Source: Asterias amurensis (taxonomy: Eukaryota > Echinodermata > Asteroidea > Forcipulatida > Asteriidae). Taken from it: 64,000 nt of DNA. Below are positions 37,301 through 46,660 of the stretch, one piece after another. The translations under genes were made by a program, and so were the position numbers. Every line of letters begins with the position of its first letter. Position 1 is the stretch's first letter. Below the pieces are notes generated by a model. That model worked only from the letters and a program-made list of their open reading frames with translations, was not told the DNA's origin and did not search any database. The stretch covers positions 3,038,001-3,102,000 of the forward strand of contig NC_092663.1 in NCBI RefSeq assembly GCF_032118995.1, written 5' to 3'.

Positions 37301-40300
37301 ATTGTTTTAATCCTAAGTAAATGTAGATATCAAATATAAAACCACAAGGCCTGTAAATGTATGCCTCGTTTTTCAAAGGGCAAAAGCACCAAGGCATTTT
37401 CAACTTGTAAAAGGGCATCCTATGAGGAAGTTGTAAATTTCTACTGGCTACATAGCATTTTAAGAGCACCAAGACATCATGTGTGTGACCAGGGGGCTTA
37501 AGCCAACTGCCTTTGTTGCCTCAGTGAAGTATCCCTTTAAAGACAATAGACACTATTGGTAATTGTCAAAGACCCGTCTTTTCACTTGGAGTATCTCAAC
37601 ATATGGATAAAATAACAAACCTGTGAAAATTTGAGCTCAATTGGTCGTCGAAGTTGCGAGAAAATGATGAGAGAAAAACACCCTTGTTGAACGAATTTGT
37701 GTGCTTTCAGATAGGAATAAAAGACTTCTAGCTAGAAGTCTTTTATTATTTTAGTGAAAAATTACCTCTTTCTCAAAACATGCGCTACTTCAGAGGGAGT
37801 CGTTTCCCACAATGTTTTATACTATCGACAGTTCTCCATAGCTCGTTACCAAGTCTGTTTTTAAGTTAATATTTATTTTGAGTAATTACCAAACGTGTAC
37901 CTTCCCTTTAAAGCTAGTCTGATATACCTTACCCGTCCTGACTGGATTTTTACGCAAGATTTAGTCTGACAGTCCAAGATGTTTATGATCTTGATAAATG
38001 TCACAACGTGCATATTTAATTAAAGCACAAGTTAAACATAGACTTTGGAATGTTAAAAATGGATCTGGTTTATTATTTTATAATTTACCAAACGTGATTT
38101 CGGTGAAATTTGATTAGAATAGTTCCCTGTTTTTAAGGACATGAATTTCACAACAGACAGGATTTAAAGGGCTACAACAATAGTTATTATAAATATTATG
38201 TGAAAAACAATATAGCTGTTACAAACAGCTGTCATAAACCCTGATTGATTGCTTTGTTATATTTCGTTGGAATATCAAATATCATGTAATTACATCTTGA
38301 GCTGTATGCTCTGCCCAATCTTGTGGGACGACGTCTACAAAACATATCAAGAAAAAATTACTGATCCGAGTTTGTAATAATGTTCTTGTTTATAACATTT
38401 TAATTGGCTTTTCTGACACTCTTGCTTGAAATAGCTTTGTTTTTGTTATGATTTTTGTATACATGTTTTTAAAGGTTAAGTTTAGTCTTGAAGCCTTTCC
38501 CAGAATTGTTTTGATCTTATTTCCGAAAGAGACAAAATGTTAAAGAAAAAATTACTGATATTGAGTTTATTGTAACGAATTTTCTTCTCTTTTTGAAAGT
38601 TAAATTTAGTCTTAAAGCATCTCTAAGAATCGTTGTGATCTAACCTCTGAAGAGAGATGATCAGATTATTTTTGAAAGTTGTTTCTTTTGTACGAACCTT
38701 TCGAACAAAGACTTAGGTCTTTATGTATTCCCCCAAAAAATTTCCCAAGCCCTCTACCTTCTTTACCTAAGAAATATCAAAACAACGACCACAAGTGTCC
38801 AGTGTCTTTAAGAAAACAATCTTGAATTAGGAAGAGGAAAGTCAATTACACAGAAATCACCTTTGTTCATGCTCGTGTGTGTTCGTTGTTGGAAAGGTGT
38901 TGTTCTAAAAATAATAACTTTCATAGCTCGGAAACAAATTGAGTTCAGTCACTCGTGTAGTTCCTTGATTAATGGAGACATTGTTTGTCCGTTTGGTGTT
39001 TGGAACCAAACAGTCAGTCTGGTTAGTTGTGTATGTGCGGTTTTGCGATATGAGACGCTGTTCTGACTCTCTTTTTCTTAGTTGTCACAAACTGATGAGG
39101 TGTGAATTCCATTAAAATTAGCTCAAAGTTGTGGGGAGTTATTTGAATGATGAACTACAATTGTATGCCTGCAGTACAGTATATGTATAATGTTCTACAC
39201 AGAACACGGTCAACCCTGTCACTGTCTGACCATTCATTATCATCCACTGTGTTTTGAATGATAGATTATAGATTTAAACTATGCCAGCCTGCAATAAGTT
39301 ATTCATGTGATCAATGCATACAGTCAACCCTCCTACTGTTTGATCATTGAATATATCCACTGTGTTTTTTAATGGCTCGTGTAGATATCATAATATACAA
39401 GCCTGTAATGTAATTTTGTGTGATGGATGCATCTAGACAGTGCACAGTCAACCCTCCTATTGCCCGAACATTCAATATCATGATATCATCCACTGGTTTT
39501 GGACTTATGTCAAATAAACGTCATGGTATGACATGACAAATATAGTGCATGGTCCACACAGTAGGTGGGCAGTATATTTTACACAAGAGTATTAAAACAA
39601 AAATTTAAATTCAAAGCTTGACTATGTAGTGACTTGCATAGAACAATCGTTGTGTAACACCAAATCTCAACCACATTCAACTTGTGACAGATCTTGAACC
39701 TGAAAACCAAAGAACTAAGACTCTCAGTAGAACTGCAAAGTAAAACTTAAATTAAGATGGTAATATTTAAGATTCATTAATAGTTGAATATATTTATGTG
39801 AGTGAACTTACCGTAAACTGAGTAAGCCTACAACTGTAGCCTTGGTCTTTGGTTGTATTCCATCGAGTCAAACACCTACATGTACATGTAGTCATGAATG
39901 CTTAGACGATTAAACAGTCCCTCTTTTATATATCTCTGGGCAAATAATCTCTGTACCTTCACTAACAATGACTCCACAAGTAAAATCCGGCTCACCTTTT
40001 GTCCACTTTTCTTTAGCTACCAAACAAGCAATTCCCCAATGCCATTGAATCTCTAACATAACACTGTAGTTTCTGATCACATACTGTGCGTATACGCAGT
40101 CCTTAGTTACAGCTATCAGTTTTCATATGACCATTCTACCTCCATGATATGACCAAGTTGTGAAACGCCTACACTCGCACTGCGCACAGCTGCACAGCTG
40201 CATACATGTTCTACACTGCCGGGATTATGTCTAGTGTATTGCAGTGTATCAATTTTATGACTAGTCAGCATTTGTAGAGTCCCATAGCGCAGTGCTTGCT

Positions 40301-43300
40301 TGGTCTGCAGATCAAAGTGTATTGTGTGCTTTGGAAATTCTTGCCTTAGTATTTAACTGAGATCTGTACAGTAGATAGTTGCTATCATTGTGTGTGCGCA
40401 TACAAATGTACCTGATAAAAGTTTGTCCAGTATGCCTGTGGGATATGTCTGCTCTGTTTGTGGAGCTTAAAGGGGTGGTCAATTGACCTTGGCTGATTTA
40501 TAAGCACAAAAAGTTGCCAAGCAAAACTGAGTCATGCTCACCTGAATAAGTTTACCAGCAAAACGTCATTGAATGTTTAATTTAGTTACTTGTCAAGAAA
40601 CTAAGTAAAATGTTTGTTACTGTAGGTTTTTACCACTGTATTTTTGTTATAAACAATAAACTTTTTTAATAAACAGTAGGTAGAAAAAAGCTACGCTTTT
40701 AAGTACATCATGATGTTTTGTTTACTTCATGTATTGTGCAAATATTATTAAATTACTTAAAGGGGTAGTTGGACATCCATGGTCAGTTGTTCAACTGTAC
40801 ATAAAAAATATGGTTATTAATTTGCTTAAAGGGCAAGTATGATGCTACAATAAATTTACTCAAAATTTTACTGAACACAATATCAGTTATCTCAAAGAAC
40901 AAGTCCTTTTATCTGTTAAGTAGTACCTAAAGTTTAAAGGGGCAGTCTGGTGCATGTATATTATCCTTTGGAACAGTTCACAACAAATGGTGTGCCTGGG
41001 ATTTATTTGTTATCATTAATTCCAGGGACCTTTCTAAATGATAAATGCCAATCCCAAACAGCTGTCCCTGCATAATTTAACACTCAAAGCAAAATGTTAT
41101 TATTCAGAAAATGTGAAATTTATTTTTGTAAACAGATGTGATGGAATGCTAAGTTGCAAATACAATAAATCTGCACCAGTTTTCATATAGCTTCTAAGCA
41201 GAAAACACTGCTTAGCAGTTTTGTCTACAAAGTAAACAAATGAGTGGGGCACCATTAACAATATTGTGTAAACTTTTGGCAATTGGCTGTTCACCTCAGG
41301 GCCCAATTTCAAATCTTTGAAAATACCAGTAACATGCACAATGCAACAAATTTAAATTTGGTTGGTAATCCTGTTTATCGAGGAAAGACACTGCTCTAGA
41401 ATTGCAAAGGTCGTGGGTTCGAATCCTACCCGAGTAATATGCCTGTGATATTTGTTCACAGGACTCGGGGAAAAGTACTGAGTATACAGTGCTAACACAC
41501 ATCGGTGTTAGGTAAAACCAAAATTAATATTCTTTATCCCCGGTGCAAATTTAACATCTATTACATAACGCTGCAGCCGTTGATAATTTAAACTTTTTTG
41601 TGAGAGGATTATTAATTTTGAAGTATTATGGTTTAGATAAATTTTAACCCGAAACATTTGAATATGATAAACAATTCATGCATGGGTTGGGTCTTAGATT
41701 TCTGAGGTAAGGCGCTTTGCAGCTGTGGCTTAATATAAGATGCTTTTGGTGCAAAGTGGATGGGTTAAATGTTCTTGTGAAAATACTTTATATGCTGTTT
41801 TCTCAGCAAGTAGCCACTGAATTCAGCTGCAGCTTTCACATGTGACTTCTATTAAAACTAGAGGATCAAACCAATTTACCTCCTCCCCACGAAATTAAAT
41901 ACAAGTTTAGAAATTAATACAAAAATAAATGGATACAAAAAATAAATAAAATAATAACATTAACCAATTCAAATTTTAAAATAAAAATATAAAAAAATGA
42001 AAATCATTTTCCCCCTCTTATGGTTCCCAATCAAATGGAAACCAGGATCCAAAGTTGTTTACAATGGCAGAAATTATTTGGCACATTTATAAATTTGATA
42101 TTTTATCAACTATCCTGTTTTGTTGTTGCCAAGTTGATACAGAAAGACTGTAACCTTGGCTACATGTACATGTAGTTCTTAAAGGAATGCTGCAGTGAAT
42201 TCAAATAAAACAGTTAATTTTACTGTCATTTATTTCTGAAATATGTTTTGAACATCAATAAAATGTGTTTTGTTTATTCCCGACATATCTGACTTGCGTA
42301 ATTAGCGAATAAGTCATCCCCCCCTTTTGTGGATTGTTACCGCCCCCCACCATCGACGCCACGTCAGGAATTCAAACATATCGTCAGCAAAAAGAGTCTG
42401 GTCCCTAACTATACGCGCCTAGGTACCAGGCCACACAGTGCACACGTCTCTATATGCACACAGCCAGGGGGCCCCAACGGCTCGGGTTACCGACATGACG
42501 TCACATTTATGCAAATGAAGGCTCCCTTTTAGGGGCGGGGTGGGTTCCCCTAATCTCTTGAAAACCATTTTTAAAATACTTGCTCATTTAATAAAAAATA
42601 TATAAAAATATCTCAGCTTGAAAAGTCATGTTTAATCGATTAAATGAATAAAAATAAACACTGCAGCCACCCTTTAAGGTTTCAAAGATTGTTCTCCCCC
42701 AAACAAACAACAGAAGAAAACTACTATCTCTTTAAGACGTTTGAAATTTCATATTGGGAAAGTTTAGAAAAATATGCCTGTAAACTCCCCCATAGCAACG
42801 CATGCTGAGTCCAACAATGTGTAGGCGGAAATCTTCTAGCTCTGCTCGGAAACAAAATCAAAACCATGCAGAGATATTCCGCCAAGTTTAATTGGCATCC
42901 CTGAAGCCGAGTTTCTCGTCTCGTCCATATTTGGACAAGTTGTCAAATGGTTTTGATTGTCGCTGGAGATTTTGTTTTGGTCACGGTACAGGAAAGAATG
43001 TTTGTTATTTATGTATGTGCAAGATAATGTTAATGAGTTTGGAATATAAAGTAGCAGCTGTTACAAATTATTCGTTGCTGGCGTTCAAGAGTTGCATTAT
43101 GTTAAAGGGAACCCATATGCTTTGGTAGTCGCTCTTAAAGTTAATGGCAATAACAAATTACTTGGTTAGAACAGGCTTAGCTAGTATTTTCTGTGCTTAG
43201 CAAATTTTTGTTCTTGCAGGGTCAATGATCTGGAGCACAGCTCCCTGCTTGGCATTGTCTTTAAAATAAATTGTAATTACACTCGTCAAAAACTGTAACT

Positions 43301-46181
43301 CGTGGGAAAACCTCCTGAAACGTTACCATTTTTAGTTTTGTACTTTATGTCAGGTGGTTAACCCTGCAGGCAAACCCTTAAAGACACTGGACACTATTGG
43401 TAGTTGTCAAAGACCAGTCTTCTCACTTCGAGTATCTCAACATATGCACAAAATAACAAATCTGTGAAAATTTGAAACTCAATTGGTCATCTAAAGTTGC
43501 GAGATAATGGCAGAAAAAAAACAGCCTTGTCGCACGAAGTTGGGTGCTTTCAGATGCTCGATTTCGGGACATCCAAATCTAATTCTGAGGTCTCGAAATC
43601 AAATTTGTGGAAATTTACTTCTTTCTCAAAAACTACGTTACTTCAGAGGGAGCCTTTTCTCACAATGTTTTAAACTATCAGCCTCTCCCCATTACTTGTT
43701 ACAAAGTAAATTTTTATGCTAACAATTATTTTGAGTAATTACCAATAGTGCCCACTGTCTTTAACTCGACTTTAACCTCGTCCCAGTTTGCCTCACTCTA
43801 TGACATCATGTATCCAACAGGGGGGTCGTAGATGTGGGTGTTGGGTGGACGTGGGTACTGGGAACTGTCTGGGTATATTAAACCTGTGTGGTCGACAACA
43901 AACACCAAACATTGAAATATTGGTTATGATTTGTGGTGTGTTGTGGTCGAGCAGCGTAGTTCACCAGACAGATGCTCTGGGCCCAATTTCATGGAGCTGC
44001 TTAAGCAAAAAATTGATTAAGCACGAAAATTCATTTGTAGCTTGCTTGTTTTACACATGTTACTGGCCAAAATTTCATGCCTTAGCATTAACAATTGAGT
44101 GGAGTTTTTGCAAGTAATCCATTTATACTAAGCAAAGGTTTGTTTGCTTGAGCAAAAGTTTGAGTTCAAGCAGTTCCATGAAGTTGGGCCCATGTTTTGT
44201 CATCAGCAGTGTGTGTTTGAATCCTTGTCATGACACTTGTTTCCTTTTAGCAACGCACTTCAGTTAAATTGCTTCATAAATAGTTGGGAAGATAGTTCAT
44301 TCTGCTCTATCTGCCAGGATCCTAGTGGATGATACCTATGCCCGGCCTTTATGCCTTGTTTTGGAAAGGGCGAGGGAACCAAGCCATTTCTCCATGGTAA
44401 AGGCACCCTTTGAGGAAGTTCTAAATTTCCCACTGTAGCATTTCAAGGGCACCAAGGCAATGTCCAGAAAGCATTGAGACAATTGCCTTGGTTGCCTCCA
44501 GGAAGTAAACAATATGTAAACAACCGTTGATTTCACCAAACTCTTCCTAACTTTGGATCAATTTTTAAGACTTGGGACGAGTCCCAGCCCTGCACCGTAG
44601 CATGTAGACACTAAGTTTGATCATAAATTAGGACGAGTTGCTCATCCTAACTTGAGATAGACTAATCCTAGCCCTTTGTGAAATAGACGTCAGCATTGTA
44701 AAAACCAAGATACTAACGAAAACAAGAGATGTATTCCCAACTCCTTGTTGCATTAAAAAGAAAACTGCTGAAATGGAAGCAGTCTCTTCTCCAGACCACC
44801 ATTAGAATGTTTACTCTGTTTCCAGAAGCATTTTATTCTGATTTTAATGTTGACTTCCTTCGCCCAACCAATATTATTTCAAACTCTGGAGAAATGGACA
44901 AAAAAATGCAACAGCAATAATAGCGTTATAAGGTGATGACGTATGGTCAACAAGAATTGCCAGTTGAAGTTTACAATAACAGGGGTTTGTCCTGAGGGTA
45001 TGTCAGCATTCAGCAATTGAAATTGCTGGTCCGAAATGTCAGTCTGTCGAGACTGTTTATACGGGCGGGAATCTGAAGACAAACATTGTCAAAGTACATT
45101 GGAATAGTCAGCCACAAACATGTATTATATTTCTGGTCATAATGAAACCAAGGATGTCTCAAAAGTGAACTTAAAGGCACTGTACACCATTGGTAATTGT
45201 CAAAGACCAGTGTTCTCACTCGGTGTATCCCATCATAAGCAAAAATAACAAGCCTGTGAAAGTTTGGGCTCAATTGGTCATCGAAGTTGCGAGAAAATGA
45301 TTGGGAAAAAAACACCCTTGCTTGAATGAATAAGTGTGCTTTCGGATAGGAATAAAATACTTCTAGCTAGAAGTCTTTTATTATTTTAATGAGAAATTAC
45401 CTCTTTGTCAAAAACTACAAAACTTTAGAGGGAGTCGTTTCCCACAATTTTGTATACTATCAACAGCTCCCCAATGCTCGTTACCAAGTCAATTTTTAAG
45501 TTAATATTTGTTTTGAGTAATTACCAAACGTGTACCTTCCCTTTAATTTAAGGAACCCTGGGCCCAATGTCTGATTTTGTGCTTACATGAACGATTTCTA
45601 TTTCATAGCGCCGTTAACCGTAAGCACGCGAAAATGCATGCTAACTTTGTTTTTTTCGTATCTTAGTCACCGCGGCACGGCTCCCGAGCCCCCCTTTCAA
45701 TGTTGGCTCTCATTGTGCGGTCTGCGCTCCCATCAACATTGAGCCAAGAAGGGGGAGAGAAAGTTTATAGTCATGTTGCCCAAGCATTTTGGGCGGGATT
45801 GTAGTTTCTTCATTTCCTCAAACAAGTTTCCTCACTGTTAACATTCTTCACTCCATCCCACTAAGATATTTATTCCCTATTGAAAAATTTCTGAATTCCT
45901 TTAAGAGTCTGACCTCATCAAACATTGAATCTTTACTCAAAACTGATTTTTTGTTCTTCTTGTTTCCAAAACCACAGTATCTCGGCGACTCCAATCCGAA
46001 CACGTCCCTCTTCGAAACGGACGAAAGGTATCGCTCTCTCGGATTTGAGATCGAGGACTTGGGATGCTGTAAATGTATTCGACACTTCAAGTGGGGAACT
46101 CACACCTTCGTCGGATCGATTTTCACCAATGCACCGCCAGATAGCTCGCTTATAACAACCATACTTAAAGATAAACTATAA
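19302..46181 (+). CDS. MMADHC: MMADHC, cobalamin trafficking protein cblD (gene span)
   Basis: MMADHC works with MMACHC to partition cob(II)alamin between cytosolic methionine synthase and mitochondrial methylmalonyl-CoA mutase. Coding exons are 19302-19310, 20776-20905, 21762-21976, 23508-23607, 24150-24289, 26059-26145 and 45978-46181. All junctions are GT-AG and phases agree, giving 294 aa against 296 in human. Recognisable blocks are RLVSYLPG near the amino end (basic, presequence-like), [44 protein letters not shown] and [14 protein letters not shown]. The Cys pair at 257-258 includes the position that binds cobalt in the human protein (Cys261). The AGAATGG start context is good. The last intron is 19.8 kb and contains a gene on the other strand. 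Identity is very secure. Confidence 0.97.
19391..19519. mobile_element. palindromic TCCTAAGTTAGG-type element
   Basis: Ends GGGTGGATTACACAAGG and CTCTGTGAAATCAACCC, flanked by CTGG on both sides like the copy at 388-557. Degenerate interior. Confidence 0.6.
19530..19889 (+). mobile_element. family-1 TTAA element in MMADHC intron 1
   Basis: TTAAAGGCAGTGGACACTA at the left end; GTCCACTGTCTTTAA at the right. The central palindrome is TTTCGAGACCTCAAG..TTGAGGTCTCGAAA. 360 bp. Confidence 0.85.
20196..20444. repeat. long hairpin, ~80 bp arms, TGACGTCA ends
   Basis: Both ends are TGACGTCA. The left arm continues ATCGAGGCAGACTTTGCC and the right arm is its reverse complement. The arms also pair through GTACATGTA and CAAGTCGTGAGTT. 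The loop is about 85 bp. It lies in MMADHC intron 1. Confidence 0.75.
20776..20905 (+). CDS. MMADHC: MMADHC exon 2: presequence region
   Basis: CTTTGCAG acceptor and GGTACA donor, 130 nt, outgoing phase 1. It encodes [17 protein letters not shown] and a serine-rich stretch. The basic, acid-free start fits a mitochondrial targeting sequence. Confidence 0.95.
20920..21271. repeat. tandem duplication, two 176 bp units
   Basis: Unit starts GTCACATTCAGAAACTT at 20920 and again at 21096, about 95% alike by eye. It begins 14 bp after an MMADHC splice donor. Confidence 0.85.
21220..21607. mobile_element. inverted-repeat element, ~80 bp GC-rich arms
   Basis: Left arm about 21220-21307 (GCGGCACCCCCAGGTGTC...AAAGCGCCTTTAGCAAC), right arm 21535-21607 its reverse complement. 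The spacer is AT-rich. A lone arm also lies at 16921-17030. Confidence 0.7.
21762..21976 (+). CDS. MMADHC: MMADHC exon 3
   Basis: 215 nt. Encodes the [15 protein letters not shown] motif, conserved in the family just after the targeting region, and a VPDIL..RH..L.QFVN block. Ends in phase 0. Confidence 0.96.
22050..22290 (+). repeat. tRNA-derived SINE
   Basis: An A-box-like TGGCTAGTAGATAAG is followed by B box GGTTCGAGTCC near 22115, then CTTCAGCAAGACACTTAAC and a tail ending CCTAGGGAGCTGAG. The head is too degenerate to call a functional tRNA gene. The tail matches the minus-strand copy at 10297-10480. Confidence 0.6.
22297..22654 (+). mobile_element. family-1 TTAA element in MMADHC intron 3
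   Basis: Complete: TTAAAGGCAGTGGACACTA to GTCCACTGTCTTTAA, with its central palindrome shortened. Confidence 0.8.
23508..23607 (+). CDS. MMADHC: MMADHC exon 4
   Basis: 100 nt, TTGTCACAG acceptor and GTAAGA donor. Encodes [13 protein letters not shown], matching the family's C-x-C-P-E-L-L-R-K block. Outgoing phase 1. Confidence 0.95.
24150..24289 (+). CDS. MMADHC: MMADHC exon 5
   Basis: 140 nt, TTCCCTGCAG acceptor and GTAAGA donor. Encodes FLNLFPG, then [17 protein letters not shown] and [11 protein letters not shown]. This is part of the nitroreductase-like fold of the family. Confidence 0.95.
24309..24683 (+). mobile_element. family-3 TTAA element, copy 1
   Basis: Ends TTAAAGCCATTGGACCCTTTC and GGGTCCAATGGCTTTAA. 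Interior holds CATGTCATGACACGG and TTCTCGTTAACGAGAA palindromes. 375 bp. Second copy at 46797-47169. Confidence 0.85.
25004..25225. mobile_element. GGGCCCAATTT palindromic element
   Basis: GGGCCCAATTTCATAGAGC at the left, GCAGCGCTATGAAATTG at the right. Inner arms are ACCAAATTTCCATTTG / CATGTGGAAATTTGG. Confidence 0.7.
25651..25993 (-). mobile_element. degenerate family-1 TTAA element
   Basis: Right-end sequences GTCTCACTTG..CAAACCTGTGAAAAT and left-end GAGTAATTACCAATTGTGTCC. Both TTAA termini have decayed. Confidence 0.6.
26059..26145 (+). CDS. MMADHC: MMADHC exon 6
   Basis: 87 nt in phase 0, TTGACAACAG acceptor and GTGAGT donor. Encodes the FIESAKEMC and [13 protein letters not shown] blocks. 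Confidence 0.95.
26558..26923 (+). mobile_element. family-1 TTAA element in MMADHC last intron
   Basis: TTAAAGGCAGTGGACACTA at the left. The right terminus GTGTCCAGTGTCTT has lost its TTAA. Central palindrome intact. Confidence 0.8.
27629..27991. mobile_element. family H hairpin element, copy 5
   Basis: TTAAAGGAACACGTTGCC to GGCAACGTGTTCCTTTAA, 363 bp. The core is shortened to GGTCGGCCATTTTTTGAC. Confidence 0.9.
27992..29250. other. intronic sequence, one inverted repeat, no gene seen
   Basis: A loose inverted repeat spans 28120-28310 (GGTTCATACTTC..GCGAATGCGAA paired with TTCGCATTCTGAAGTATGAACC). The rest is AT-rich. It lies in the last MMADHC intron. Confidence 0.5.
29251..29635 (-). mobile_element. 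family-1 TTAA element, complete
   Basis: TTAAAGGCAGTGGACACTA to GTGTCCACTGCCTTTAA, 385 bp. Central TTTCGAGACCTCAAG / CTTGAGGTCTC palindrome present. Confidence 0.88.
29808..29840 (+). pseudogene. possible ghost of MMADHC exon 6
   Basis: The 33 nt GGAGCT..TGT translate as [11 protein letters not shown], close to [11 protein letters not shown] of the real exon at 26059. An AG lies just upstream, but a stop follows four codons later and no donor is seen. It could be a decayed partial duplication or chance. Confidence 0.25.
29841..31785. other. intronic sequence with SINE head fragment
   Basis: A tRNA-like SINE head with expanded GTTAGTTAGTTAG lies at 30725-30800. A C-run lies near 31030. The segment 30595-30625 repeats GAAGCGCCCTTTTCAAAATG from 30330. 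No exon is supported. Confidence 0.5.
31786..33810 (-). CDS. TRIM/NHL-like protein without RING or B-box, 674 aa
   Basis: NHL repeats form a six-bladed beta-propeller that binds RNA or protein partners in TRIM2/3/71-type proteins. This complete frame has an acidic/proline-rich start (1-35), a charged coiled coil (about 40-105), a linker, a filamin-type Ig repeat (about 208-303, with [18 protein letters not shown]), a second filamin-like repeat (about 340-408, [11 protein letters not shown]), and NHL repeats (about 412-674, starting [13 protein letters not shown]). No RING or B-box cysteines occur, so ubiquitin-ligase activity is not expected. An in-frame TGA nine bases before the ATG, just after a TTGCAG acceptor, confirms the start and shows a 5' leader intron. 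The gene lies wholly within the last MMADHC intron on the opposite strand. The coding region is one exon. The partner or target is unknown. Confidence 0.93.
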   Translation of the reverse strand: MDDSETVVDSNGAAHQDLGVKMKPPPENPEPEVKMRKSDKKAMKNFDKLHEEISKRERDLEVNVEATRQEVQACFRHCYQKLKDREDLLLAKLHHEHRRLKRSMLAPKRMAVNVNHTCLNGGMGTITECDSAGPEGNKNGIDAVAETEHNGNNTGRADFEKMISEIDKALELAKTPFHFSRADKSIVRQFDTFVDRLGMVYLGDADPSRSIVNAHPALVLAENTAKVKGLNQKGEECKGGGADIYARLQDPEGAFTQCKVTDCLNGVYKVSYVPENVGNHLLHVTMSGDPIRNSPLEVGVKPVRLVPSKAIIAGNCTVAMEMPREYHLSIGDGKDTGRTQKLSLQSLKISISDPEGKDVEGFVTGSVKRRGVICTYTLKYIPKVPGFYEMKVSRLGKDDILLAQVVIPVGEKEQIGSRGKGKGQFDNPTDIVLTSDGDLLVADTVENERLQCLTPDGQFKHEIKFLGQEPILLAVNQTNIIALLLNKKRVRILTLEGGQVLEFGHDGFVQPYGIAINSENKVYVSDRGAHCLFIFTLEGTLWRQIGKHGSGPGEFDFPNYIFIDPSDMVFVTEAKNSRVQIFKGTGEYMRELRSSDKLSQPGAVVATCSGYLLVHNESDNRVQILNLDTGRFTGQVLVDLIAPYTRRIAVTRTGFLVALDMSSHCLWRYPIPYE
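34150..34244 (+). repeat. SINE tail fragment
   Basis: GTAATTCGCCTGTGATT..GAGTATACAGTTCTAGCACACC..GGTGTATGGGTAAAACC matches the tail of the SINEs at 41388 and 46497. A family H element sits directly after it. Confidence 0.65.
34245..34633. mobile_element. family H hairpin element, copy 6
   Basis: TTAAAGGAACACGTTGCC to AACGTGTTCCTTTAA, 389 bp. Inserted at the 3' end of a SINE tail, 435 bp upstream of the start codon of the NHL gene. Confidence 0.9.
34634..36897. other. intronic sequence with two TTAA-element relics
   Basis: Family-1 fragments in reverse lie at 34845-34965 (AAGACTAGTATCCTCACTTGG) and about 36040-36285 (AATTCTGAGGTCTCAAATT to GAGTAATTACC). Otherwise AT-rich with no supported exon. 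A leader exon of the minus-strand NHL gene could be here but cannot be identified. Confidence 0.5.
36898..37265 (+). mobile_element. family-1 TTAA element, first of a train of three
   Basis: TTAAAGGCAAGTGAACACTA to GTGTCCACTGCCTTTAA. The last TTAA (37262-37265) is also the first TTAA of the next element. Confidence 0.85.
37262..37540. mobile_element. family-4 TTAA element, second of the train
   Basis: TTAAAGGCAAAGTATACC at the left, GTGAAGTATCCCTTTAA at the right. The interior also holds GGGCAAAAGCACCAAGGCA sequence related to 44340-44510. Confidence 0.65.
37537..37911 (-). mobile_element. family-2 TTAA element, third of the train
   Basis: TTAAAGACAATAGACACTA to GTGTACCTTCCCTTTAA, with AAAGACTTCTAGCTAGAAGTC core. 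Shares its first TTAA with the family-4 element. Confidence 0.85.
39205..39500. repeat. tandem repeat, three ~120 bp units
   Basis: GGTCAACCCT at 39208 and CAGTCAACCCTCCTA at 39321 and 39445, each followed by a GACCATTCA- or GATCATTGA-like block and ATATCATCCACTGTGTTTT. Confidence 0.65.
41388..41520 (+). repeat. tRNA-derived SINE
   Basis: AAGACACTGCTCTAGAATTG, B box GGTTCGAATCC at about 41417, then GTGATATTTGTTCACAGG and GAGTATACAGTGCTAACACAC. It is the same family as the reverse copy at 46497-46660, with the A-box part missing. Confidence 0.65.
43378..43764 (-). mobile_element. family-1 TTAA element, complete
   Basis: TTAAAGACACTGGACACTA to GTGCCCACTGTCTTTAA, 387 bp, in the last MMADHC intron. 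Confidence 0.85.
43979..44192. mobile_element. GGGCCCAATTT palindromic element
   Basis: GGGCCCAATTTCATGGAGC to CAGTTCCATGAAGTTGGGCCC. Inner TTAAGC..GCTTGAGCAAAAG arms. Confidence 0.7.
44193..45170. other. repeat relics, no gene seen
   Basis: A SINE fragment lies at about 44200-44330 (TTTGAATCCTTGTCATGACACTTG). A block at 44340-44510 is related to the family-4 interior. A TCCTAACTT-type palindrome relic lies at 44525-44690. No exon is supported. Confidence 0.45.
45171..45546 (-). mobile_element. family-2 TTAA element, complete
   Basis: TTAAAGGCACTGTACACC to GTGTACCTTCCCTTTAA. ACTTCTAGCTAGAAGT core. It ends 430 bp before the terminal MMADHC exon. Confidence 0.85.
45978..46181 (+). CDS. MMADHC: MMADHC terminal exon
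   Basis: AAAACCACAG acceptor, 67 codons and a TAA stop. Contains [24 protein letters not shown] with the cobalt-site cysteine region, and [18 protein letters not shown]. It lies 19.8 kb from the previous exon. Confidence 0.97.
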   Translation, partial: YLGDSNPNTSLFETDERYRSLGFEIEDLGCCKCIRHFKWGTHTFVGSIFTNAPPDSSLITTILKDKL

Positions 46182-46496
46182 GATATTATTATATACAGGA
46201 TTGGGAAAGGATAAAAACAGCATTGTTGAGTTTAGTAAGGACGCTTACTGATGGGGCAATTTTTGCTGTGAAATATTTCCATCTGAAACGCATTCTCTCG
46301 AGAAATCTAAAAACCTAAGCAAAAATCAGCAGCTGCTTTCAGTTATTACAACCAAAATTAAGGACGGTGTGTTTTTACATGCTGAACATTGTACATGGTT
46401 TTCACTATTTTCTGATGTCTCACACCAGATTCAGCTCAAGTTTTCAAACATTTGTAAGTCCATGTCGTAATATAAATATTAATTTTGGTTTTTACC

Positions 46497-46660
46497 CATA
46501 TACACCGATGTGTGTTAGCACTGTATACTCAGTACTATCCCGAGTCCTGTGAAAAAAATATCACTTGCATGTTACTCGGGTGGGATTCGAACCCACGACC
46601 CTTGCAATTCTAGAGCAGTGTCTTACCAACTAGACTACCGAGGTTGCCATGTATATGGTT
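46497..46660 (-). repeat. tRNA-derived SINE, near complete
   Basis: Read on the minus strand: a CCTCGGTAGTCTAGTTGGTA head with A-box character, then AAGACACTGCTCTAGAATTG, B box GGTTCGAATCCCACCC, and a tail GTATACAGTGCTAACACAC. Inserted 316 bp after the MMADHC stop, so it may lie in the 3' UTR. Confidence 0.7.

Larger units (their letters stand above)
37912..43377. other. long AT-rich intronic stretch, no gene seen
   Basis: Apart from the listed tandem repeat and SINE, this 5.5 kb of MMADHC intron has no recognisable exon. Fragments of the GGGCCCAATTT family lie near 40490-40565 and 41298-41390. A C-rich, less AT-rich block at 42310-42540 contains TGACGTCA at 42495-42502 and octamer ATGCAAAT. 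It may hold the promoter of the minus-strand NHL gene, but that is speculation. Confidence 0.4.
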
